In this document: positions 1 through 11,850 of the stretch, in pieces
How positions within the stretch are numbered: the stretch's first letter is position 1
Layout: the number at the start of each line of letters is the position of its first letter
Assembly: GCF_047511655.1 (NCBI RefSeq)
Contig: NC_133395.1
Coordinates: forward strand, 71,953,910-72,017,909
Length of the DNA stretch: 64,000 bases
Direction of reading: 5' to 3'
Origin: Castor canadensis
Lineage: Eukaryota > Chordata > Mammalia > Rodentia > Castoridae
Translations under genes and position numbers: made by a program
The notes under the pieces: generated by a model
Told to the model about the DNA's origin: nothing
Databases searched by the model: none
Seen by the model: the letters and a program-made list of their open reading frames with translations, nothing else

Positions 1-125
1 CTGCCTCCCCTCAAGCCTAAATCAACAGGTCCAGCTAGCCTCAGACTGAAACCTCTAAAACCATGAGCCAAAATAAATCCTTCCTCCCTTAAGTTGCTTA
101 TCCCGTGAATTTTGTCATAGCAATA
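1..125 (+). repeat. 3' end of a MaLR-like LTR
   Basis: AACCATGAGCCAAAATAAAT, CCTTCCTCC and TTTTGTCATAGCAATAAAAA, then ACTGACTAAAG, the usual LTR 3' words. The 5' part lies outside the window. Confidence 0.6.
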
Positions 126-144
126 AAAAAACTGACTAAAGAAG

Positions 145-715
145 TCAGAAAGATTATATTGGATTATCCAGGCAGGTCCAATATAATCATTATTCTGCCT
201 CTTGTACTTTTTAAAAATATTAAACACATATTATATAACATAATCATAAAATTGATAATAAGAGACACTAGGGTTCTAAGGCAGTTAGATTTTAACTAAT
301 GGTACTAAAAAATAACCTAATAAATACAATATACAAAAAGTTATATTTTGCACGTGGGGGACCCATGGAGACCTAAGCATCCTAAGAAGTAGAAGATGGG
401 GGGAAAAGAAGAATCAGTTTCAGAGTGATGCAATGTGAGAAAGACTCAAGACATTAGTGGGCTTTGAAGACAGAATTGAGCCAGGAGCCAAGGAATGCAG
501 GCCATGTCTAGAAGCTAGGAAAGGCAAAGAAACTTGTTTTCCCCTCAGTCCTTCAAAAAGGAATGCAATCCTGCTGGAGCCTTGATTTTGGCTTGCCCAA
601 AGTGACTTGGACTTCCAAACTCTAGAAATTTTAGATAACAGATCCATTGTTTTAAACCACTACATTTGTGGTCATTGTTTTACCAGCAATAAGAATCTAA
701 TAAGAAGCTTTTAAA
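145..715 (+). repeat. Old LTR-like repeat, copy A
   Basis: GGATTATCCAGGCAGGTCCA start, then after an AT-rich interruption AGAGTGATGCAATGTGAG, CAAGGAATGCAGGCCATGTC and a TTTGTGGTCATTGTTTTACC end. It shares this order with 9995-10455. I cannot name the subfamily. Confidence 0.6.
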
Positions 716-1972
716 ATTCAATATAATTGGAATAATTTTTTTAGTTAATTTATCTCTATTTCTTTATTTTTATAGGAGCAGATTTTTAAAAAAAAAATTG
801 GTGACACTTTAACTCTCAGAAGTTTTTTTCTTTTTCCTAAGATGTTAAAGTTTCATAATTGGCCATGTGACCCCCAAAATTCACAGGAATGAGTGGGAGG
901 TTGGACAAAGGAGGAAAGCAGGTCTTGAGTTGAGCCTCCATGTACAAACTTGCTAATGTGGTACAGTTGTTTTCCTGGAAATGGCACTGAGGTTCTTAGT
1001 ACTGAGGATAAAATTAGCTAACCTATTTTGCTTATGGAGAAAAATAAGGAAATGATATAATCTTTAAGAACATTAGAAAAGTATGTGCAATTCTATTTGT
1101 AAACACAATTTTATAATTGTTCTATCATGACTAATCACTGAGATTTATGTTATCAGATGAGATTTTATTTTTCCATTTTGCCATTTTTTTAAGTCTAATG
1201 TGTTTCTGAAGATAATAAATACTGAATGTTACTATCAAATAGAGAACTGAACGAAATTTTTTGAAATGGGAAGAAATCTGTATAAGAATTTATTCTAAAA
1301 TACAACTTAGCATGACCCACCAAAAGATTATGATGCAGTGAGGGATAAGAAATTACTTCAAAAGCTCCCAAAACATATTTATCCTCATGTTTGCGTATAT
1401 AAAACATCCACATTATTTCCATTTTTTTTTGGAGGATTTAAAAGACAATGTTAAAATGCAATATGGAATTGAGAAAAGTAGGGAAAGAAGAAAGGAAGGG
1501 AGGAGGGAAGAGGGAAGAAACAAGGAAGGAAGGAATGAAGGTTAAGGAAGAAGGGAGGAAGGAAGGGGAGGAGGTTTCAATACATGGTAGAGGAAACCAG
1601 GTATCAGGTAAACATGGAAGCTAGTCTAGAAATCATAAACAACTCCTTCTTATATTTTTCAATGTATTTGGCGAGAGCCATACATCTAGTTGCCTATGAC
1701 CCAACTCAAATTCAGCATGCCCCAGACAGAACTATTCAACCATTCTCTACCAAAGGCATGCTCTTTCCCACATTTTTCCTGACCCATCTACTCAAGTCAT
1801 AAAGTTCAGTTAGTCATGGATGGCCCCCTTTTTCCACCATCACCATTTTCAACCTAACACCAAATCCTTATGATTCTTTCTCCTCTAGTTCTCTCAGATT
1901 TCTACTCTCCTCTCTATATCCATTTCCAGAATTTCCAAAGATTCTTGCTCTTTATTAAAGAAATGTTTTCAA
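716..1972. other. Intergenic, no gene seen
   Basis: AT-rich. Only the purine tract at 1480-1574 stands out. Short ORFs on both strands look random. Confidence 0.7.
1480..1574 (+). repeat. Purine-rich (GGAA)n tract
   Basis: About 95 nt of almost pure A/G with GGAA and GGGA units. A simple repeat. Confidence 0.85.
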
Positions 1973-2290
1973 GCCAGGTGCAGTGGCTGGTAACTGGAAT
2001 CCCAACTACTCAGGAGGTGGAGATTGGAAGGATAGCAGTTCAAGGCCAGTGCAGGCATAAAGGTAGTGGGACTTTCAACTTAATCAATAAGCTGGGATGG
2101 TGGGGCACACCTGTCTGCCCAGCTATGTGGAAGGAATATGGCAGCTGCTGAGAGTAACCCAGGCAAAATCACAAGAACACATTAAAAAAAATTAACTAAA
2201 GCAGAAGAGTTGGGGACCTGGCTCAAGTGTAGAGTGCCTGTCTAGCAAGCATAAGTCCATGAGTTCAAACCCCAGTACTGCCAAAAAAAG
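1973..2290 (+). mobile_element. Composite SINE, two 7SL-like units plus ID-like unit
   Basis: The order is a GCCAGGTGCAGTGGCTGG start, a second GCTGGGATGGTGGGGC unit at 2090, then a tRNA/ID-like unit with GGCTCAAGTGTAGAGTGCCT and GAGTTCAAACCCCAGTACTG, and an A-tail. Confidence 0.85.
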
Positions 2291-2959
2291 GAGAAAAGAA
2301 AAATTATTCAATTATATTTGTTAAAGCATAATAAACTTTACTCAGGACCATCAAGAAAAATACAGGAGCTACTGCAATGGGGTTATATAGTCAGGGAGAA
2401 ATACTGGAGTCAACTCCAAAAAGCCGTGGGCAAGTGGAAATTTATAGTTAAGCAGCAGGGTGGGGGTCAGTGGCTAGAAACTTACTAAGAGGAAACATCA
2501 TGGGGAAGGAGGTTTTAGCTAAACCAACCTAACAAATTTCTTGTTTGAGACAGGCCAGGTTGATCATACATCACCTCAGGAACAGCAGAGAATGAGGAAC
2601 CCCAATCAGATACCACAGGTGGCGATTCTTGCTAAGCTGGCTTAGCAGGGTAAAACTAGATTTTACAAGGAAATGTGCAAATAGGCTTGGGTGTCAGGGT
2701 CTGTCTAAATTCTAGTCAAGAAGAAGATCTTTGTCATAATCAAAATTCCAATCAGTCTCTCCTAACCAAGTCAGTCAATGAAAAGTGTTTATAATCACAG
2801 GGTATCATTTTAATTCCTTTCTAAAAAAATCTTTGCATACTTCTTATCTGAAAAATCATTGTGGGAAGACAAACTCTTTGATATCAAGAATTTAAATCTA
2901 GTGGAAATGAAATACCAATAATACAAAACAATAATAAAAATTACCACATCTACCATTGT

Positions 2960-3110
2960 GCATCTTCTACATTGTAAAAGGCATTACTAATCATAATAAT
3001 TCTATGTGGTAGAAATTATGTGCATTTTATAGAAGAGAAAACTGAGGCTCAGAAAAATTACTAAGTTGTTACGATCTCACAATCTTAAATAGAGTATAAA
3101 TCAGAGATTA
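2960..3110 (-). repeat. MIR-type fragment
   Basis: GAAAACTGAGGCTCAGAAAA and neighbouring words are the reverse of the MIR core. Diverged. Confidence 0.65.
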
Positions 3111-3324
3111 TTGAGGGAAAAGGGCATAATTCGACTTGATATTTCCTATTAATGTCAGAATAAAAGAATCTCAGATAAAGTACTTGCTATCATTTCTAAT
3201 TCATCTTACAAAGAAAATACATGAAATTAATAAGAATTACTACATACAAGTATAGTAAGCGTTCAATGAATGAATGCTATAGGCTTCCTCCCAAAGGCCT
3301 GACAGAGAGCCAGTCTTTTATAAG

Positions 3325-3550
3325 AAGTAGTCAATATAGCATAATGGCCAAAAGTGGTCTCTGGATTCAGCCTATTTCTCCTACTTAGTGCTGTGTGGCT
3401 CTGGCTGAGTCACAGCCGCTCTGAACCTCAGCCTTTTCACAGGTAAAATGTGGCTAGTAATAACAATACCTATGTCATGGAATATGATTGGATAAGGCAT
3501 ATCGAGCACTTAGCCTAATTTAGTAAGCACTCAGTTAATATTTGCTTTCC
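3325..3550 (+). repeat. MIR SINE
   Basis: The classic MIR order is visible: ATAGCATAATGGCCAAAAG, CTGTGTGGCTCTGGCTGAGT, CCTCAGCCTTTTCACAGGTA, AAAATG and AAGCACTCAGTTAATAT. Confidence 0.9.
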
Positions 3551-4429
3551 ACTGTTGTATCTCCTTCTCCCCAGAAAAGTAGAGCTGCAATAAAAGAATT
3601 ACAGTAAAAAGAGAAATCAATGCCCAATTTTCATCCACTGCATTTATATACACCAGTCTATTTGACAGAAGCTCACTGGTTCATCATCTGAACAGAAAAA
3701 GAGCAAGAGCAAAGCAGGGATTTAGGAGTTCAGAGAGAACCTTAGCAGAAGTCTGGCTCACTATAGCTGAGTTCAGAGATGAAATAGGGGTTCATAAAAG
3801 AAAAGTTGACTTCCCAATTTGCAAAGCCAAGAGTAGTAGCTAATTCCAAGATTTATAATCTCATGCTCTTTCAACTACTAAGAAATGTGCACCTTTTTAG
3901 AAGTCAGTTTATCACTATTCCTATGAATCACTAACCATATTGCTCCTAAATGTTTAACTGATTTTGTTAATGTACATAAACTATCTGCAACTACATTCAA
4001 GCAAATGTGAATCTATATTTGCTTTTAAATTGCTTAAAAGGGGTTAAGCTAAAAATATGAATACTTTCATTGAGTTAAAATTTTAAAAGTTAAATTCGTT
4101 TTATAAACTAATTTATAAAACTGAGCATTTATTAAATAAGGGTTATCAATGAAAATTTTGAAAAATAAAATAGGATTTTAAAACCTTAGTAAAACACGCT
4201 TCCTATGCTCCCATCTGCCAACTTCCTGCCAGGAAAGGTTTCACAGAAGCTTTACTGTGCCCAATCTTCAAGTATACCACCTTGGAGTTGTAAATGTTTT
4301 GGAGTTTTCGATCTGGCCAAGGTTTATATCGATTAGTACAGTAAATATGTTCATTTGTTAGCTATTGACTGAGTCTTCCTTTGTTCCACACTTGGTGATA
4401 GGAGCTGCTCTGTTCTCAAGAATATCAGG

Positions 4430-5395
4430 GAATGGAAAGCAGTATGGAGATGCCCTGAAAAGCTAAAAACAGAACTGCCACATGATCCAGTGATACCACT
4501 CCCGGGAATATATTCAAAGGAATGTAAGTCAGGATACAATAGAGACACTTACACATCGATGCTTATCTCAGCACTGTTCACAATAGCCAAAGTACGGAAA
4601 CAACCCAGATGCCCTACAACTGATGAATGGATCAAGAAAATAGGGTATATATACACAATAGAGTGTTACTCAACCATAAGGAATAATGACGTATGGTTTG
4701 AAGGTAAACAGATGCAATTGGAAGACATCATGTTAAGTGAAGTTAGACAGGCTCAGAAAGACAAAAACTACATGTTTACTCTCATATGTGTAAGATATAT
4801 CCAAAAAATAAACATTTACACAAAAACAAGCATGATCACATACAAACATATATGTAGAACATGTTTGTTATAGTGAAACTACTCTATGGAACTTAGGGAA
4901 GGAGAGAAAGGAGAAAAGAATGATACAGTCAAAAAATACATAACATCTGTGAGGTAGAGGATATAATGATGTATATTGAAAGCTGTTGAATAATGGAGGG
5001 TGGGAGGGAAGTGAATAAGGGAGAGTAATGGAAGAGGTTGAACTAACCAAAGTAAAGTATACTCACAATGGGGATACTTCGAGGAACCCCTTTGAACATT
5101 GACTTTGGGATTAATAACATAATAAAGAACTGTAAAATAGGTAGTGTGGGAGGGATAACTTGTAGGAAAGGGGAGGGTGAATGAAGGTGAGGGAATATGG
5201 TTGATGGACTTTATATACATATATGAAATAGAACAATGAAACCTCTTGCAGTTCTTTAAGTGGAGTTGGGAGCGGGGTCGACAGGAGGAGATGGTGGGGA
5301 TTATCTAACCAATGTACAATGTAAGCCTATTCAGAATTGTTACAATGAATCCCCCCTGTACAACAAATATATCCTAATAAAAATGAATGGAAAAA
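4430..5395 (+). mobile_element. 5'-truncated L1 (ORF2 C-terminus and 3' UTR)
   Basis: The frame 4490-4873 (127 codons) reads as the L1 ORF2 C-terminus, with ALFTIAKVRKQPRCPTTDEW and IKKIGYIYTIE. A long purine-rich 3' UTR follows, ending in TAATAAAAATG near 5395. It resembles, but is older than, the L1 at 35-42 kb. Confidence 0.85.
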
Positions 5396-5514
5396 GAAAG
5401 TATCTCAGGGTGTAACAGGAGAAGCAGACAAGTGATTAATAAACTATAATCAAGAAAAATGGACTCAACAACTAACATTTAGCATAATTCAAATCAACAG
5501 CTAATGTTTTTTAA

Positions 5515-5710
5515 ATATATATTATGTGCCAAGCAACATACTAAGCACTTCAAGGTTGTTTCATAAAACCTTCTTAGAGGGCCACATGATAAGCCTCAGG
5601 AAACTGAGCCAAGGAATTTGCCCAAGGTCATAACAAGATCACTGAACTAGAAAGCAGGGCAACAGGACTGGAGCCAGGTCTGTTGAGTCCTTGCCTTACC
5701 TGGTACCTAC
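5515..5710 (-). repeat. MIR-type fragment
   Basis: Contains AGGAAACTGAGCCAAGGAAT, TTGCCCAAGGTCATAAC and GAGCCAGGTCTG, the reverse of MIR. Confidence 0.7.
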
Positions 5711-6239
5711 ATCAATTGCTCCATGTGTGATTGATGGGGAACATCCAATTTGTCAAGTCCACTGGAGACTCCAATGCCAATCTTGGTGAATCACTAACTC
5801 ACTTGGATACTGAGACCAAAAAGAGAGATTGAGTTGTGCCTACTAAGGAAGGATAAAAAAGACCTTCCAGGTCAATGGCCAAGTGCAAGAGGAGCCACTT
5901 TCCTGTGGTCCTAATGATTGTAGGTGGCCTTTACGTCCCTTCTTGCTATAGGCCAGCCTCATCTCACCAGTCTTTACTCCTATACTTCTTAATTGGTAAA
6001 TGAAAATTGTAACATTTTTCCAGTTGCTTTAAAGTACGAAATTTGCTTTCCCTGTAGGCATGCCATTCTTCTGTCTAGATTAGAGCTCTGCTCTTTAGAC
6101 ATTATTTTTTCCACAGAGCCTCCCACGAGTGCTGTTCAGGCACTTCCCAAATTGGGTTAGGGTCCTTACCCTAAACCTATCATCCCCTTTTACTTCTGTC
6201 ATTACAGTCTAAACACACTACTAAATCCACATTCAAATA

Positions 6240-6350
6240 TTTGCTTTCTCCATGAGACAAGAAACTCCACTCACAAGGACTGTTTTGTACATCACTGTAA
6301 TTCAAGAGCTTGGCACAATGCCAGGCACACAGTAGGCATGCAATTATTAT
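6240..6350 (+). repeat. L2 3' fragment
   Basis: CATGAGACAAGAAACTCCAC through GCCAGGCACACAGTAGGCAT, the usual L2 3' word order. Confidence 0.65.
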
Positions 6351-7324
6351 CTTCAGAATGATGAAAAGATCTAAGTTTGTGGAGTAACATCCCCATCTTG
6401 TGGTCTTTTAGAACACTCTGGTAAAGTCTTAATCCCCTGCTGTGTTTTCAATACATAAAGCACAAGCAGGCTCTCAAGGTTCTTTCTACATGCATAGGAT
6501 AAGGTGAGAGTAGAAGTGAGATCCCACCTGCAAATTCAGTGTTTCCTACCAACAGCTGATAACACAAAGCAGGAGAAATATTTGGAAAAGAGTATACCTG
6601 AATATACAGTTGTAAACAGAAATAAGGTACTCGAACCACACAAGCCTTGCCTTATCTACTTCTATTTTTGAAGTGAAGAATTTTATGCAGGTTTGTCATC
6701 TGGAAGGGCATTTTCCAGGCACACATTTCCTCATGGATTGAGTCATTTTCAGTCAGATTCACAGCCTTCTTTGAACCATAAAGCCTCGGTAGGAAAAAGA
6801 ATGCAAGTATTTCAGAAAGTAAGCATTTAGCTAGTGAGTGGCCTTGCTGAACCCAGATCTCAAACCAGAAGGCTACTGGTAGTGTCATGGCCACACTGCC
6901 TCCAATAAACCACACTGGAGTTTGTTAATAATTAAGCAATGCTCAGAATGGAATGGAATGATGGTGTATTGTTGTTTCTGCTCATTTTATTATGGCCTCA
7001 TCATAATTAGCACACAACTTCTTCCCTCCTTATGAGTGGTCCAGAAGAGGATGACAGCACATAAATTAAGATTATGCCTAAAATGGGATGATTTGAGGAT
7101 ATGGCAGAAAAAGAGCAATGACATTAAAGTTTTATGGAGGGATTAGAATTAAAATGGAAATTTTTACATACAAAAGCACTAAATTTTGACAGACAAGCCT
7201 ATTCATCCTGAAAATGATAAGCTAGAACTTCAGAATCTCAGAGGAAAGAGGCTTCAAGGGAGACTAACTCTGATTAAAAGGAATAGTCTTTAAAAAGGCT
7301 TTGACATTCCCCCAAGTAATTATT

Positions 7325-7545
7325 GAAGCACTGCTATGTGTCATTACCTGTGATAAGCTCATCACATAGATCATCCTGTTGACACTCACAACAAGGACTT
7401 TGTAAGCAGGTATTATCACCCACCACCTTAAAGATGAGGAGGGGAACAAAGGAGAGTTAAGTGTCTCCTTCAGAGTCTCAGTATGAGTAAGCAATGACCT
7501 GAGATTCAACACACCAGACTCCAGAGCTCCTGCTCTATGGCCCTT
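7325..7545 (-). repeat. MIR-type fragment
   Basis: Contains GCAGGTATTATCACCCACCA, AAAGATGAGGAGG, and ACTCCAGAGCTCCTGCTCT near the end, the reverse of MIR. Confidence 0.7.
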
Positions 7546-7999
7546 GCAAAACTCAAAGTTAAACCCTTGTTCTCTGCCACCTGGTCACCTAAAACCTCTT
7601 TTTGAAGGTGTGTCAAATTTATGTTCTTCCTCTTAGACACTCCATGGATGTTTTCTCTATCCTTCTTCCAAATAGAAATGTCCGGTATAATAATAAACCA
7701 CAGTGAAATCAAAACAGTAGTGAATCTGAAGTTGAAAAACCAGGGCTTTGGAATACTTGGATTTTGCACTTTATCAAGTTACTTAATCTTCCTTAAAATT
7801 TTCTTAATCTGTAGAGTAATATGTAAGAGGGGGTAACACCTATTTCACAAAGTTGTGGAGAGAAGTTCATGAATCACAGCTTTGAGAAAGCCTGGTGGTG
7901 CTTGAACATTCGTTAGTTCCAATTCGATGAGTGTCCTTGGTTTCTACAATCCCCAATAAAATAGCAAGTGTCCTCCCATTTAAAAACCTGGAGATCTGG

Positions 8000-8505
8000 A
8001 ACTGGTCAGGGTTCTACAGAAAAACAGAACTGAAGCTATATACATGTATGCATAACTTATAAGCAAGCATTTATTGTTGGCTCAAAGGCTAAATGGTCCC
8101 ACAATGGCTGTCTGAAGGCTGAAACGCTGGAGAAAACAGCAGCTCTGTCCACCCACCTGAGAAACCAAGAAGAAAAGAGAGGCCAATGATACAGCCCCAG
8201 TCTGAGGCCCAAAGTCTGAAAACCCTCTGGTGCTGATGCAAGTCTGCATTCAAAGCTGAGGAATCTGGAATGTGATGACCATGGCTCATCAGCTGGAAAA
8301 CGCACCACTCAAGAAGCATTCAGGCATGGGACCTATCTTCCTCACTTCATCCAGGCCCTCAATCCCATATTCAGGGAGGGATTTCTATCTTCTCTGGAAT
8401 CTTCTCTGCCAATCTTTTCTGGAAACACCCTCACAGACACACTCAGAAGTATGCTTGCCAATTTTCTAGGGATCCCTCAATCCAGTCCAGTTGACAAGTA
8501 AGATT
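8000..8505. repeat. Ancient interspersed repeat, family uncertain
   Basis: CAGGGTTCTACAGAAAAACA at the start and GAAACACCCTCACAGACACA near the end are words of a common mammalian LTR-like repeat. Orientation and subfamily not assigned. Confidence 0.5.
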
Positions 8506-8754
8506 AACCACCAAAATCATGGAGATATTGACAATTTTTTGCAAAAGTTTTGGAAGGCTTCAACGAATCCAGAAGAAATGTTTTCCTTTAATTTATGCAA
8601 ACTGAATCTAGCCCTTTCTCATCATAGGCCAAAGTTTGGGTGGCCAACTTTGAAAGTTAAATAGCTCTATAAGTAATCATTGAATGTAGAAAAAGCAAAT
8701 AAGCTGTAAAGAAACATGCTTCATTTATTTTTCAGGTGGAAGCAATCAACCAGT

Positions 8755-8850
8755 GATTCATATATTCATTCAATACTCTATAAACATTTATTGAGTGCCT
8801 ACTATATTTGTTCTTAATAAAACATAATGTCAGGTGTTCAGAATATTTGG
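8755..8850 (-). repeat. L2 3' fragment
   Basis: ATTCATTCAATACTCTATAA and ATTTATTGAGTGCCTACTAT, the reverse of the L2 3' end. Confidence 0.6.
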
Positions 8851-9994
8851 AGATTGGTAAAGTTCATACACTTGTAAATATTTTCACTCCCTCTTCTAAT
8901 CACTTCCCAGAATGAAATTTGGAGAATGACAAGCTTAATCTGCCTGTGAATAGAATAAAAATGAATGCACTCTCCAGGGTGACAACCCTCCCCCCTTAAT
9001 AAGGACTCCTCCCTCCACCTTCTCATGCCATTACCTTTGATAAGGGGCACCCCCTGCTGTGAGCTGATCATTTACATAATACGCGTAAGATTTTGAATAA
9101 GTTTTCTTCACCACACTCTCTGCCCATTGGCACAGACCAAGGGCAGAAGGGTGAACCAACAAGTAGATACTAGGTAAACATACTTTCATCTCTTGCCACA
9201 GAGATAAAAGAAAAATACTGAAAGAAGGAACAAATACAACTGCTGGCACTGCATGTTAACTGAAAACTTACGAATCAATTGACTTTGAAATACTATTATA
9301 TTCCCCCTTTCCTTCAACCATGGGCAAAGCTCTTGATTTGGAAGGATAAGAAAAACTGAACCATCCCAATGATAATTTTCATGTGCAATACTTGAAATTT
9401 ATTTTTTTATTATTTTGATAGAAGATGTACTACCTATTTATTTAATACGTGTAAAGAAGCCTAAACATAGAAAGTTGTCTAGATTAGGCTTAATTGTTAA
9501 CTAGTTTGGAGCCTTTTATGTGTAACTTATGACTTCTATATGTTCTGTATATTTGTCTGAATTAACGACCAGGAGGAAACTATGCTAGCTTCCAAATAGG
9601 GTATGCTTTTGAGAAATGTGTATATTTTGCAACTGCCAGACCAATAAAATACCTACTTGAAATACAAAAATAAATAAAATAAATAAATACTATTGCAACT
9701 CTGAGTACTATTAAATATCCCTTGGTACAAACAGTTATAACTTCAGAACCAATCTCTAATTAAACAAAGCTCTCTAACTCCTTTTTTACTAATCTATAAG
9801 ATAGGGGTCACCCTGGCAATTATGCTCATCCAGAGGTCAAAGGAACTGACAGAGGCACAAAAGCTGACTCAAGTTATAAGAACCACCCAGTGTTCCATGA
9901 GTGTGACTCCATGGTTTTGGATCCAGAGCTCCTGCCTTCTATTTTGTTTAGCTTCAGAGGACTGGAGAGGAGATAAAGAAATCTAGAAGGGTGT

Positions 9995-10455
9995 TGGGGT
10001 GTGGTGAGTAGAATAATGGTCCTCAAAGATGTCCATATCTTATTTCCTGGAACTTGTAAAAGATACTTCACAGATATGATTACATTAAGCATCTGGAGAC
10101 CGGAAACATTGTCTGACTTGGGCCACTGTCTTCACAAGGGTACTTATAAGAGGAAGTCAGGAGGGTCAGAGTCAGTATTAGAAGATGAGATGATGAAAGC
10201 AAGATGTTGGACAGATGTAAGGAAGGGGCTGCCACCCAAGGAATGCAAGTGGCCTCTAGAAACTGGAAAAAGCAAAGAAACAGAGGATCCCCTCAGAGCT
10301 GCACAAGGACCCAGCCCTACTGACTCCTTAACTTCAGTACAGTAAGAGTGACTGGACTTCTGAGTTTTAGAACAGCAAGAAGATAAATGTGAATTTTTTT
10401 TTAACTACTAGATTTATGGTCATTTGTTGCAGCAGCTGTGTGAAGCTAATCCAAA
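9995..10455 (+). repeat. Old LTR-like repeat, copy B
   Basis: AGAATAATGGTCCTCAAAGA start, GGTCAGAGTCAGTATTAGAA, CAAGGAATGCAAGTGGCCTC and TTTATGGTCATTTGTTGCAG end. Same family as 145-715. A 114-codon ORF inside is a chance frame. Confidence 0.65.
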
Positions 10456-10493
10456 TGGGAAGCTACATTCTCTAATTAAAAAGAGCAAATGAG

Positions 10494-10775
10494 GTCAAGC
10501 ATGGTGACTCACACCAAGTAGTGATCCTACCTACTTGGGAAATAGAGGTGGAAAGGATTTTGGCTCAAGTCTAGCCCAGTCAAAAAAGTTTCATGAGACT
10601 CCATCTCAACCAGTAAAAGGTGGGCACAGTGGTACATGCCTGTCAAGGCATAGATACAAGACCCTATTTGAAAAATAACTAAAGAAAAAAGGGCTGAGAG
10701 TGTGAGTCAAGTGGTAGAGATGCAAGGTCCTGCACTCAAACCCTAGTACTACTGCAAAAAAAAAAAAAAAAGAAA
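10494..10775 (+). mobile_element. Composite SINE (7SL-like, 7SL-like, ID-like)
   Basis: Same three-part order as at 1973, with the linker AAAAATAACTAAAG before the ID-like unit and an A16 tail. Confidence 0.85.
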
Positions 10776-10974
10776 AAGAAGAAACAAAAAATGAGATTCA
10801 GAAGTCTTTGGTACCTGTTTGACTCTGCCATGACTATCACTTTACCTCTCTGCACCTTGATATAACCATATGCAGACTTGACTCTTGTAGGTCTAACAGT
10901 ATATGACACACACAATACTAAGTATACAGAGTCACTTGAATTAACATCCTCCTTCCTATTAAACTAAACATAGA

Positions 10975-11183
10975 GCTGAGCATGGTGGTACATACCTGGA
11001 ATTCCAGTTACTTGGGAGGCAAAGGTAGGAGAATCACAGTTCTAGGCCAGCCCAGGCAACATTAGTGACACCCTATCTGAAAAACAAGCTAAGAAAAAGC
11101 AAAAAGTTCTGGGATATGGCTCAAGTAGTAGAGTGATTGCCTAGCCATTAGTTCAATCCCCAGTACAGCAAAAAAAAAAAAAA
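10975..11183 (+). mobile_element. Dimeric SINE (7SL-like plus ID-like)
   Basis: GAGCTGAGCATGGTGGTACA left unit, linker, ID-like unit with GGCTCAAGTAGTAGAGTG, and an A14 tail. Confidence 0.85.
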
Positions 11184-11186
11184 ACT

Positions 11187-11850
11187 AAGGCTGGAATTAC
11201 TATATAACCCAGCAATCCCACTACTTATTAAATATTCAGAGGAAATGAAATCCACTCGAATGAACACTCGAATGTTCACTGCAGCATAATTCACAATAGC
11301 CAAGATGTAGATTCAATCTAATTGTCCACTAATGAATAATTAAATATGTTACATATACACAATATTATACTATTGAACCCTGAAAAAGAAGAAAATCCTG
11401 TCAACTGAGACAACATGGATGAAAAGACATTATGCTAAGCGAAATAAACCAGAGCACTAAATAACACTCCCTGATCTCACATGAAATCTAAAAAAGTTGG
11501 TCTCATAGAAGTTGAGAGAAGAATGGTGATTACTAGAGGCTGGGGAGAGCGGGTGGGAAGGAAGGAATAGGAAAAATTTGGTCAACAGGGTCTAAGTTCC
11601 AGTTAAGGTAATAAATTTTGGTGTTCTGCTCATAGTGGTATGATTATAGATAATGATTATGGTCTGTATATTTCAAAACTAGCTAGAAGACAAGATTTTG
11701 AATGTTTTAACCACAATGAAATGACAAATATTTGAGCAGATAGATATGCTTATCCTGATTCCAACATTATACAATGTATACATGTATCAAAGCATTTTAT
11801 GTTACCCCATAAATATGTACACCTTTATGTGCCAATTAAAAACAAAAAAA
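11187..11850 (+). mobile_element. Old L1 3' fragment
   Basis: Diverged ORF2 C-terminus and L1 3' UTR (segments such as CACAATAGCCAAGATGTAG and the block around 11500-11560). It directly follows the A-tail of a SINE at 11183. Confidence 0.8.

Noticed and set aside
10001..10345. 114-codon ORF
   Set aside because: Lies wholly within an old LTR-like repeat that has another copy at 145-715.
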